Positions 25,927-33,341 of a DNA stretch of 64,000 nt are shown here, one piece after another. The stretch lies in NCBI RefSeq assembly GCF_042665155.1, contig NZ_JBHTCG010000019.1, positions 1-64,000 of the forward strand, read 5' to 3'. The notes below the pieces were generated by a model. That model ran no database searches, had not been told where the DNA came from, and saw nothing but the letters and a program-made list of their open reading frames with translations. This DNA is from Sphaerisporangium rhizosphaerae. GTDB taxonomy: Bacteria > Actinomycetota > Actinomycetes > Streptosporangiales > Streptosporangiaceae. How positions within the stretch are numbered: position 1 is the stretch's first letter; every line of letters begins with the position of its first letter. Position numbers and translations under genes: made by a program.

Positions 25927-27303
25927 TCAGGCGACCAGGTCCAGGGGCTCGGGTTCGGGCGTGCGCTTGGGGGCCGCGGCGCGCAGGGCGGAGGGCCGGG
26001 GCTCGGCGGTGGTGGCGGCGTCCCGGAGGGAGCGGGTGCGGGGCAGGAAGCGGGCCGCCACCGCGATCGAGACGCCGAGGACGGCGGCGACGCCGAGGGC
26101 GAAGCGCAGTGTCATGGCGTGGGACAGGAAGCCGATCACGACCGGGCCGAGGAGCAGGCCGGCGTACCCCATCGCGCCGGTCTGGGCGATCGCGGGACCG
26201 GGGGTGGGAGTGGCGGTGCCCGCGAGCGAGAGCGCGATCGGGGAGATCGCGGCGACGCTGATCCCGACGAGCGCCATCCCGGCGACGGCGACCACCGGTG
26301 AGGAGGTCGTGATCACCACCGTGAAGGCGGCGGCCGTGCCGAGGCCGGAGGCGGTGATCAGGCGACGGGCGCCGAGGTTCGCGCGCAGCCGGTCGCCGAT
26401 GATCCGGGCGATCAGCATGCCCGCCTCGAAGATCGGGTAGCCGAGGGCGGCGACGGCCTCGGGCGCGCCGATGACGTTCCGCAGGAACAGTCCGTTCCAG
26501 TCGGCGACCGCGCCCTCGACCATGAACGCGCCGAACGCGATCGCGCCGAGCAGGTAGACCACCCGGGGCATCCGCGTCCGGGCCGCCCTGCCACGGCCGG
26601 AGGCGGCGGAGCCCTGGGAGTCGGCGGGGCGCGTGGAGCTCTGGGGGTCGGCGGGGCGTGCGGAGCTCTGGGAGCCGGCGGAGGGCGTGGAGCTCCGGGC
26701 GGCGGTGGACTTGGCGGGGGACTGCCGGTCCGCCGGGACGGCTCCGTCCGGGAGGAAGCCGCGGCTGAGCAGGTAGGCCATCGGCGCCGAGACGATCGCC
26801 ACGGCGAGCAGGTTGGCGGTGAAGGAAACCCCGAAGAAGATCGCGAGGGTGCCGAGCAGGCCGGCCGACCCGGCGCCCACGCACCATCCGGCATGCATGC
26901 CGTTCATCAGCGGGCGCCCGTACGCCTGCTCGACCGCGGAGCCCTGCGCGTTCATCGCGACGTCCACCGCGCCGAAGGCCATGCCGAACAGCGCGGTCGC
27001 GGCGACCAGCCACGGCAGGGAGGGCGCGAAGGCCACCCCGGCGAGCGTCGCCGCGGTGAGCGGGGCTCCGGCGCGCAGGACGGCACGGCTGCCCACCCGT
27101 GCCATCACGCCCCGCATGGACTGCATGGTCACCAGGGCCCCGAGCCCCCATGCGAGGAGGGCGACGCCGACCGAGGCCTCGGATATGCCGAGTTTCTCGG
27201 CCAGCGCGGGGATGCGCACGGTGAACGTGCCGCACATCAGGCCGGCCAGAACGAAGGTGAGGATCGCCCGCACGCGGGCCACCCTCAGAACGGGGGTCAA
27301 CAC
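25927..27303 (-). CDS. MFS transporter
   Basis: A 458-residue major facilitator with about 12 membrane helices in two halves. The first half contains MCGTFTVRIPALAEKLGIS and the MFS-A-like loop between helices 2 and 3; the second half begins VVYLLGAIAFGAFMVEGAVA. The family resembles YbjJ/bypass-type transporters. The central loop (about residues 195-245) is unusually long and has repeats rich in Ser, Pro and Ala (SSARPAD, SSTRPAD). The start at GTG 27303 follows AAAGGA. The substrate is unknown. A TetR gene lies upstream on the same strand but beyond 650 bp of repeat DNA. Confidence 0.85.
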   Translation of the reverse strand: MLTPVLRVARVRAILTFVLAGLMCGTFTVRIPALAEKLGISEASVGVALLAWGLGALVTMQSMRGVMARVGSRAVLRAGAPLTAATLAGVAFAPSLPWLVAATALFGMAFGAVDVAMNAQGSAVEQAYGRPLMNGMHAGWCVGAGSAGLLGTLAIFFGVSFTANLLAVAIVSAPMAYLLSRGFLPDGAVPADRQSPAKSTAARSSTPSAGSQSSARPADPQSSTRPADSQGSAASGRGRAARTRMPRVVYLLGAIAFGAFMVEGAVADWNGLFLRNVIGAPEAVAALGYPIFEAGMLIARIIGDRLRANLGARRLITASGLGTAAAFTVVITTSSPVVAVAGMALVGISVAAISPIALSLAGTATPTPGPAIAQTGAMGYAGLLLGPVVIGFLSHAMTLRFALGVAAVLGVSIAVAARFLPRTRSLRDAATTAEPRPSALRAAAPKRTPEPEPLDLVA

Positions 27304-27469
27304 AAGTTCCTTTCACGTTGGTGTCCACAGGTGTGGACGGGGCGCGCGGACGAGCGCCGGTCGCGGCCTCAGGCACGGCGGTCGACGCCGAGGGGGGCAG
27401 GAGACGGGGCAGGACGGACGTCCGCGATCGAAGGGACGCCGGCGGGCGGAAGCGCGCCGGCGACCGAAT

Positions 27470-27735
27470 GCATGGCGTTGGTCGAAGCGCGGCGACCTCA
27501 CGGATGGATGCCGGTGGGTCGAAGCGCGGTGACCGGACGGATGGCGCCCAACTCAGAGAGCGGGCCGGACGGATAGCGCCCAGGTAAGAGCGCGGGAACG
27601 AACGGATGGCGTTGGGGCCGCAGCGCGGTGACCGCACAGATGGCGACAGGTCGGCGCGGTGAGCGGACGGACGCTGACAGGTCGGGGCGCGGCGACCGGA
27701 TGGTGGTCGGTGGATCGAAGCGCCGCGGCGGCCGA
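27470..27735. repeat. Degenerate interspersed repeats between MFS and TetR genes
   Basis: At least six diverged copies of a core like GTCGAAGCGCGGTGACCG followed by (G/C)ACGGATGG recur every 30 to 90 bp (near 27480, 27518, 27613, 27650, 27685, 27710). The surrounding spacer 27304-27956 contains no convincing gene. The core has no clear dyad. Confidence 0.55.
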
Positions 27736-27861
27736 AGTCCGGCAGGGTCGGAGCGCGGTGGGGGTTCCCATGCCGTCAGGAGGGAGCGTCGGATGCGGAG
27801 CCGAGACAGGGGGACGGGCATGCTGAAGGGCCCATGTCCGGCGGTCGGCCGGGAAGGGCGC

Positions 27862-27930
27862 TTACAGGCTGACGGGCGCCCTCACAGGCTCACAGGCTGA
27901 CGGGCTGCCTCACAGGCTGACGGGCTCCTG
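27862..27930. repeat. 20-bp tandem repeats beside the TetR gene
   Basis: Units built on CACAGGCTGACGGGCT start at 27862 (slightly varied), 27891 and 27911, with a partial CACAGGCT at 27883. The array ends 26 bp before the TetR stop and may be a slippage product. Confidence 0.7.
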
Positions 27931-27956
27931 CGCGTGTCGCGAGCGGCGTGGCCCGA

Positions 27957-28466
27957 TCATAAGGGCGACAGCAGGGCCAGCAGGCGCCGGTGCAGTTCCT
28001 CGTACTGGGCCTCGTCGTAGATGCCGGGGTCGTGGGTCGCCACGTCCCACAGCCCTTCGCAGGTGAGGCGGACGATCTGCGCCGACATCGGGTCCGCCTC
28101 GGTCTGCATGCCCTCGCGGTGCCAGCGGCACATGGCCTCGCGCAGCGGGGCCAGCAACTGCGGGTCGCCGGCGGCGCCGGTGACCACCGCCCAGCGCCGC
28201 AGGCGCCCGGTGCGGATGGCCGCCAGGGTGGCCGCCAGGTAGGACCGGGTGTAGGAGGCCTGGCCCTGGGCGGCGACCAGTTCGTCGAAATCGGCGATGA
28301 GGCGCTCGATCAGGGCCTTGATCAGGGCTTCTTTGGTGGCGAAATGGTACAGAAGACCGCCCTTGCTCACGCCGGCCCGCTCTGCCACGGCCGACAGCGT
28401 GAGGCACCCGGCCCCCTGGTCGGCCAGCAGGTCTTCCGCCGCGTTCAAAAGCTCGTCTTTCCGCAC
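27957..28466 (-). CDS. TetR-family transcriptional regulator
   Basis: A 169-residue repressor. The N-terminal HTH reads LSAVAERAGVSKGGLLYHFATKEALIKAL, the standard TetR DNA-binding domain, followed by a helical ligand-binding domain resembling the TetR_C group that has YxxxxLAA and WDVATHDPG segments. The GTG at 28466 lies seven bases after the -10 box TATAGT, so the mRNA is probably leaderless. The dyad that covers this promoter is a likely autoregulatory operator that would also affect the divergent cysteine desulfurase. Ligand unknown. Confidence 0.88.
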   Translation of the reverse strand: MRKDELLNAAEDLLADQGAGCLTLSAVAERAGVSKGGLLYHFATKEALIKALIERLIADFDELVAAQGQASYTRSYLAATLAAIRTGRLRRWAVVTGAAGDPQLLAPLREAMCRWHREGMQTEADPMSAQIVRLTCEGLWDVATHDPGIYDEAQYEELHRRLLALLSPL

Positions 28467-28473
28467 GCCCGTT

Positions 28474-28497
28474 ACTATACCGGCTGGACGGTACAGT
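28474..28497. promoter_or_regulatory. Divergent promoters with embedded TetR-type operator
   Basis: CTATACCG (28475-28482), a six-base centre and CGGTACAG (28489-28496) form a 22-bp dyad with 7 of 8 pairs matched. Its left arm overlaps the minus-strand -10 box TATAGT (28479-28474) and its right arm overlaps the plus-strand -10 candidate TACAGT (28492-28497). Binding here would block both promoters. Confidence 0.65.
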
Positions 28498-28526
28498 GCG
28501 CGAACTGGGTTACGCTGGAGTACGCC

Positions 28527-29687
28527 ATGGCTTACCTAGACCACGCGGCGACCACGCCGATGCTTCCTGAGGCCGTCGATGCGATGACGGCGCAGCTCGC
28601 CCGCGTCGGCAACGCCTCGTCCCTCCACGCGGCGGGCCGCCGCACCCGCAGGGTCGTCGAGGAGTCGCGCGAGGCCATCGCCGGCGCGCTCGGCGCGCGG
28701 CCCAGCGAGGTCGTGTTCACCTCCGGGGGCACCGAGGCCGACAACCTCGCCATCAAGGGCCTGTTCTGGGCGCGCCGCGCCTCCCACGGCGCCGACCGCC
28801 TGCTGATCAGCGCCGTCGAGCACCACGCCGCCCTCGACCCCGCCCACTGGCTGGCCGAGCACCAGGGCGCCTCCGTGGAGCCGCTCGCGGTCGACGAGTA
28901 CGGCCGCGTCCACCCCGGCACCTTGCGCGCCGCCATCGAGCGGGCGCCTGAACGGGTGGCCCTGGTCAGCGTGATGTGGGCCAACAACGAGGTCGGCACC
29001 GTCCAGCCGATCCAGGAGCTGGCGGCGATCGCCCACGAGTACGGCATCCCGTTCCACACCGACGCCGTCCAGGCGGTGGGACAGTTGCCGGTGTCGTTCT
29101 CCGCGTCCGGCGTGGACGCGATGACCATCTCGGGGCACAAGGTCGGCGGCCCGGTCGGCTCCGGCGCCCTGCTGCTCGCCCGTGGCGTGGACCCGGTGCC
29201 CGTGCTCCACGGCGGCGGCCAGGAGCGCGACGTCCGCTCCGGCACGCTGGACGCCCCGTCGATCACCGGTTTCGCGACCGCCGTGCGGGTCGCCGTCGAG
29301 CGGCGGGAGGCCGAGGCCGCCCGGCTGCGCGCCCTGCGCGACGAGCTGATCGCCCGCGTCCGCGCGGCGGTGCCGGACGTGGTGCTCAACGGGCACCCCG
29401 ACGAGCGCCTGCCGGGCAACGCCCACTTCTCCTTCCCGGGGTGTGAGGGTGACGCGCTGCTGATGCTGCTGGACGCCAAGGGAGTCGAGTGCTCGACCGG
29501 CTCGGCCTGCTCCGCCGGGGTCGCCCAGCCCTCCCACGTGCTGCTCGCCATGGGCGCCGACGCCGTACGGGCGCGCGGTTCGCTGCGCTTCTCCCTGGGC
29601 CACACCTCCACAGCCGCCGACGTGGAAGAGCTGGCCCAGGTCATCGCCCCCGCCGTCGAACGCGCCCGCCGCGCCGGCCTGACCTGA
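28527..29687 (+). CDS. Cysteine desulfurase (IscS/NifS type)
   Basis: Takes sulfur from cysteine using pyridoxal phosphate and passes it as a persulfide to acceptors, here most plausibly MnmA for tRNA 2-thiouridine and FeS assembly. The 386-residue protein has YLDHAATTP at the N-terminus, VEHHA, the PLP lysine in TISGHKVGGP, and the catalytic cysteine in STGSACSAG near residue 328. Start ATG 28527 is six bases after GGAG. mnmA lies 6 kb downstream on the same strand, separated by inserted genes. Confidence 0.93.
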   Translation: MAYLDHAATTPMLPEAVDAMTAQLARVGNASSLHAAGRRTRRVVEESREAIAGALGARPSEVVFTSGGTEADNLAIKGLFWARRASHGADRLLISAVEHHAALDPAHWLAEHQGASVEPLAVDEYGRVHPGTLRAAIERAPERVALVSVMWANNEVGTVQPIQELAAIAHEYGIPFHTDAVQAVGQLPVSFSASGVDAMTISGHKVGGPVGSGALLLARGVDPVPVLHGGGQERDVRSGTLDAPSITGFATAVRVAVERREAEAARLRALRDELIARVRAAVPDVVLNGHPDERLPGNAHFSFPGCEGDALLMLLDAKGVECSTGSACSAGVAQPSHVLLAMGADAVRARGSLRFSLGHTSTAADVEELAQVIAPAVERARRAGLT

Positions 29688-29742
29688 CACTTCCTGCCGG
29701 TCCGTCCGCCCGCCCGGGGCTGTACGCCGCCCGGGCGGGTGA

Positions 29743-30159
29743 TCAGCTCGTGCCGCTCGTCGCGGGGATCCGCTTGCCCAGGTTGACGAAGAAGAGGATC
29801 AGGCCCACGGTCAGCACGATGTGCCCCAGTCCGGCGATGCCGGAGATCGCCGCGCTGGTCTTGGCGCCGAGGACCGTCTGGGTGCCGTGGATGATCATCA
29901 TGAGGACGGTCAGCGCGAGACCCGCGTTGTAGACCCAGAAGGACCAGTTGAACAGCTTGCTCGCCGACAGGGTGAACAACTTCTCAAGTGCCAGCACGAC
30001 GAGGTAGAAGAGCATTCCGAGGGCGAGCAGGTGGGTGTGCACCACCCCGAGTTGGGTGTCGCCGGTGAAGTCGTTCATCTTCGTGAGTTCGCGGTAGTAC
30101 AGGCCGCTGACCACGCCGAGGATCATGTAGGTGTGTGCCGCGTAGTAGAGCTTTTTCAT
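29743..30159 (-). CDS. DUF2871-family membrane protein
   Basis: A 138-residue protein with four membrane helices (YYAAHTYMILGVVSGLYY; VVHTHLLALGMLFYLVVLAL; VYNAGLALTVLMMIIHG; GLGHIVLTVGLILFFVNLG). The sequence MKKLYYAAHTYMILGVVSGL and the histidines in helices match the DUF2871 family, whose role is unknown. The ATG at 30159 follows GAGG at nine bases and gives a natural membrane start. Confidence 0.85.
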   Translation of the reverse strand: MKKLYYAAHTYMILGVVSGLYYRELTKMNDFTGDTQLGVVHTHLLALGMLFYLVVLALEKLFTLSASKLFNWSFWVYNAGLALTVLMMIIHGTQTVLGAKTSAAISGIAGLGHIVLTVGLILFFVNLGKRIPATSGTS

Positions 30160-30331
30160 GATTGCGACCTCAGGGGAGTCGGTGCGGGGATGGGCGGCCG
30201 GAACGCCGGACGGCGGCCACGGAGACCGGCGTGGTTCGTCGGCCACCGAGGCTGGCGTCGTTCCGGCTGGTACTGCTAAGAGGCATTGCCGAGGAGCTCC
30301 GGCGCGTGAGCGAGCGCCGGTGCCGCCCGGG

Positions 30332-31579
30332 TCAGAGGTACTTGGGGAACAGGTCGCCGGTCGGCCACGTGCCGACGCCGTTCCAGGCGGTGTTCATCCG
30401 GGAGCTGAGCACGTCGTAGTCCGGAGTGCCGGTCTCCTCGCGCTGGTCGAAGACGGCGGCATAGGTGAAGCCCTGCTGCAGCCGGGCCAGGTAGGTGTAG
30501 GTGCCGGGCAGGCTGCCGTTGTGCCAGGTGTTGAGGTGGCCGGTCACCTGGCGCACGTACCAGCCGCACCCGTACCAGGAGCCGTCCGCGCTGACGCCGA
30601 TCTCCGGCTTGGCGAACGCCCGGCTGATCGAGGTGGCGTTCAGCACCGGTCCGGCGGCGTCGAAGATCCGAGCCCACCTGACCAGGTCGACCGCCGAGGC
30701 CAGCCAGCCGCCGTTGGCGGCATGGTTTCCCATGTTGAAGCCGCCGTACGGCGCGGGCACGACGGCTCCCGAGTCGTCCAGGACGGTCTTGGAGGTGTAC
30801 TGCGAGTAGTACGGCACCTCGCCCGCCGCGGCCTGCGACCTCAGGCCGCGGCCGAGCCGCATCCGGGTGACGCCGGCGGGGGCGAGCAGCTTCTGCTTCA
30901 CGTACGACTCGTAGCTCTGCCCCGAGACCTTCTCGACGACCAGGCCGAGCAGCAGGTAGCCGTAGTTGCTGTAGGCCATCCGGGCGCCCGGGGCGAAGTC
31001 CAGCGGCCGGCCGCCGGCGTAGGCGACGATGTCGCTCTTGCCGACCGGTAGCGGCATGCCGAGCTTGGCGGCGATGGTCCGATCGGCCATCAGGTAGTCG
31101 CCGGAGATGTCGCGGTCCCAGCCGCCGGTGTGCTGCATCAGGCGCCACAGGGTGACGTTCTTCAGCCGCGGGTCGGTCGTGGTCGGCAGGCCGAGCAGGT
31201 CGGCCACCTTCGCTCCGAGCGACACCTTGCCGTCCTGGGCCAGCCGCAGGACCGCCGCGGCGGTGATGTTCTTGCTGAGGCTCGCGATCCGGAACAGCGA
31301 GGTCGGCTGCACGGCAGGGACGGCCGTGTCGCTGCTGTAGCGGTATCCCCGGGCCAGGACGAGCTTGCCGTTCTTGACCGCGGCGAGCTGGGCGCAGGGG
31401 ATGTTCCGCTCTTTGATGTAGGTCTTCATCACGGTGTCGAGGGCGGCCAGCTGCGAGGGCGCGGTGCCTGTGGCCGTCACGGTGGGCGCGCCCGCCGCGT
31501 ACGCCGGCGATCCGGACAGCGCGATCGCGGGCATCAGCCCGGCGCCCACCTTGAACACTTCACGCCGACTGAGCGCCAC
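30332..31579 (-). CDS. Tat-exported serine hydrolase (class C beta-lactamase fold)
   Basis: A 415-residue protein. SRREVFKVGAG at residues 4-14 followed by a hydrophobic stretch and AYA is a twin-arginine signal. The beta-lactamase-like motifs are S100-x-x-K103 (FRIASLSK), the tyrosine motif AYSNYGY, and HNGSLPGT in place of KTG. Such proteins act as D-aminopeptidases, esterases or carboxypeptidases outside the membrane; true antibiotic hydrolysis is not implied. The GTG at 31579 is eight bases after GGGGGA. It is divergent from a CPBP protease gene. Confidence 0.88.
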   Translation of the reverse strand: MALSRREVFKVGAGLMPAIALSGSPAYAAGAPTVTATGTAPSQLAALDTVMKTYIKERNIPCAQLAAVKNGKLVLARGYRYSSDTAVPAVQPTSLFRIASLSKNITAAAVLRLAQDGKVSLGAKVADLLGLPTTTDPRLKNVTLWRLMQHTGGWDRDISGDYLMADRTIAAKLGMPLPVGKSDIVAYAGGRPLDFAPGARMAYSNYGYLLLGLVVEKVSGQSYESYVKQKLLAPAGVTRMRLGRGLRSQAAAGEVPYYSQYTSKTVLDDSGAVVPAPYGGFNMGNHAANGGWLASAVDLVRWARIFDAAGPVLNATSISRAFAKPEIGVSADGSWYGCGWYVRQVTGHLNTWHNGSLPGTYTYLARLQQGFTYAAVFDQREETGTPDYDVLSSRMNTAWNGVGTWPTGDLFPKYL

Positions 31580-31590
31580 TTTCGTCCCCC

Positions 31591-31651
31591 AAGTACCTTT
31601 AGTAACTTTTGCGCGATCTTATCGATCAAGTACGCGCGGAAGCAGGTACTT
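31591..31651. promoter_or_regulatory. AAGTACCT/AGGTACTT repeats upstream of the serine hydrolase
   Basis: AAGTACCT (31591-31598) and its exact reverse complement AGGTACTT (31644-31651) flank a third AAGTAC (31628-31633), all within 75 bp upstream of the serine hydrolase. The first overlaps the area just before its ribosome binding site. The remaining spacer to 31881 shows nothing else. Confidence 0.35.
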
Positions 31652-31881
31652 CGGCAACTCGGGCGGCGTGATCGCCGATCGCCCGGGTGCTCCCCGGGCG
31701 TACGGAGGGTTCCGAGGGTTCCGACGACTCTGCGTCGCCGGAGGACGGACGGCCGGTCGGCTTGTCCCCCGTGCGAGCTACGGGGAGGTGTCCACTGGGC
31801 GGTGACGATTCCGGGGCCGCGAATCCATAGCGTTCTAGGCACGCGCGGCGCCGGGCCGCGGGAAACCCACAAGGAGTCGTC

Positions 31882-32715
31882 GTGCGTCTGTTGAAGCAAC
31901 TGGGAGCCGTCGCGGTGGTGGCCTTCCTCGGCAGCCTGCTGGTGGGCGCGGTGCAGGGGGTCCCCGTGCTCGCGCTGATCACCGGCGTCGCGACGGCCCT
32001 GCTCGCCCTGCTGACGTACGCGAAGGTGGTGCGGTGGACCGAGCACCGCGACGCCGTGGAGGTGGCCAGGGAGGGAGCCGCCGCCTCGCTCGGCCGGGGA
32101 TTGCTGATCGGTGCGGCGATGTTCACGGCGGTCATCCTGCTGATCGCCCTGTTCGGGGGCTACCGGGTGAACGGCTGGGGTTCGGTCGGCGGCGCGGTGA
32201 CGCTGATCGGCGTCACGGCCGCCGCGGCCGTGACGGAGGAGGTGATGTTCCGCGGCGTGCTGTTCCGGATCATCGAGGAGCGCCTCGGCACCTGGGGGGC
32301 GCTCGTCCTGACCGGCCTGGTGTTCGGCCTGATGCACATCATCAACCCGCACGCCACCCTGTGGGGGGCGCTCGCCATCGGCATCGAGGCCGGCTGGATG
32401 CTCGCCGCGGCCTACGCCGCCACCCGCACGCTCTGGCTGCCGATCGGCCTGCACTTCGCCTGGAACTACACCGAGGCCGGGATCTTCGGCACCGACGTCT
32501 CGGGCAAGACCGGCTCGGAGGGGCTGCTGGACGGTCTGACGTCGGGCCCGGCGGCGCTGACCGGCGGCGACTTCGGCCCCGAGGCGAGCCTGGTGACGGT
32601 GGCCGCCGGCCTGCTGGTGACCTGGTTGTTCATCCGCCTGGCCCGCAAGCGCGGCACCATCGTCCCCCGCCGCCGCCTCGCCCCGGCCGAGCCCGGCCCC
32701 ACCCCCGCCCAGTGA
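31882..32715 (+). CDS. CPBP-family intramembrane metalloprotease
   Basis: A 277-residue membrane protein of the CAAX/Abi (CPBP) family with about seven helices. The metal-binding motifs are TEEVMFRG (EExxxR), FGLMHIINPH (FxxxH) and GLHFAWNY (HxxxN). Members cleave membrane peptides and often contribute to bacteriocin self-immunity or signalling. GTG 31882 follows AAGGAG at five bases. Convergent with the L11 paralogue gene; no clear functional tie. Confidence 0.9.
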   Translation: MRLLKQLGAVAVVAFLGSLLVGAVQGVPVLALITGVATALLALLTYAKVVRWTEHRDAVEVAREGAAASLGRGLLIGAAMFTAVILLIALFGGYRVNGWGSVGGAVTLIGVTAAAAVTEEVMFRGVLFRIIEERLGTWGALVLTGLVFGLMHIINPHATLWGALAIGIEAGWMLAAAYAATRTLWLPIGLHFAWNYTEAGIFGTDVSGKTGSEGLLDGLTSGPAALTGGDFGPEASLVTVAAGLLVTWLFIRLARKRGTIVPRRRLAPAEPGPTPAQ

Positions 32716-32840
32716 CCGGTATCGGGTCCCGGCCGGCGGGCACCACCGCGTGAGTGTGCGGGTGCGTCGCGGAGTTCGGCCCCGCCGGGCTTGGGCGGTG
32801 CGGTGGGGGGTCGACGGTCGTGGACGGCGGGCGTTGGCGG

Positions 32841-33266
32841 TCACTCCTTGACCTGGAGGCCCATGGAGCGGGCGGTGCCGGTGATGATCTTTTCGGCCTG
32901 GTCGAGGTCGGTGGTGTTGAGGTCGGGGAGCTTCACGCGGGCTACCTCGCGGAGCTGGTCGCGGGTGATGGCGGCGGCGGTCTGGTGTCCGGGGCGGGGG
33001 CTGCCGCCGTCCAGGCCCGCCGCTCTGCGCAGGAGCGAGGCGGTGGTGGGCATCTTGGTGACCAGGTCGAACGACCTGTCCTCGTACACGGTCACCTCGG
33101 CGGGCACCACGAATCCGCGCTGGGACTCGGTCGCGGCGTTGTAGCGCCGGCAGAAGTCCATCAGGTTGATCCCCAGCGGGCCGAGGTCCTTGCCGACGGT
33201 CGCCGGCCCCGCCTCACCCGCTCTGAGCTGGATCTTCACGACTCTGGTGATCTTGTTCTTCGCCAT
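32841..33266 (-). CDS. Divergent ribosomal protein L11 paralogue (candidate thiopeptide-resistant)
   Basis: A 141-residue L11: NAATESQRG, VTVYEDRSFDLVTK, the C-terminal RNA-binding IITGTARSMGL all match. The N-terminal loop is altered: standard L11 has NPSPPVGPALG (E. coli), here it is GPATVGKDLG. One proline is deleted and the other two are Thr and Lys. These positions (E. coli P22, P23, P26) contact thiostrepton-type antibiotics, and their mutation gives resistance. The normal rplK sits in the secE-nusG-rplK-rplA cluster, which is not here, so this is most likely a second copy. It has no ribosome binding site and its promoter predicts a leaderless mRNA. Divergent from a merR gene. Confidence 0.88.
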   Translation of the reverse strand: MAKNKITRVVKIQLRAGEAGPATVGKDLGPLGINLMDFCRRYNAATESQRGFVVPAEVTVYEDRSFDLVTKMPTTASLLRRAAGLDGGSPRPGHQTAAAITRDQLREVARVKLPDLNTTDLDQAEKIITGTARSMGLQVKE

Positions 33267-33273
33267 GCCGGAA

Positions 33274-33304
33274 ACGGTAAAGTGTCCAGTAACTGGAGAC
33301 TCAA
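33274..33304 (-). promoter_or_regulatory. MerR-type promoter of the L11 paralogue with 19-bp spacer and dyad
   Basis: On the minus strand a -35 box TTGAGT (33304-33299) and a -10 box TACCGT (33279-33274) are 19 bp apart, the hallmark of MerR-activated promoters. The spacer and the -35 edge hold the dyad AGTGTCCAGT-A-ACTGGAGACT (33281-33301), 9 of 10 pairs matched. Seven bases follow the -10 box before the ATG at 33266. The divergent merR gene starts 38 bp from the dyad. Confidence 0.75.
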
Positions 33305-33341
33305 CGGGATTTTCGCCCGCAGGACACGACGGAGCCGAGCC

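Noticed and set aside
24539..27637. Long minus-strand frame covering etfA and the repeat region
   Set aside because: Its translation is low-complexity Arg/Pro-rich and opposes the well-supported etfBA and MFS genes.
30332..31579. Calling the serine hydrolase an AmpC beta-lactamase
   Set aside because: It has SxxK and YSN but HNG replaces KTG; many such exported proteins are peptidases or esterases.
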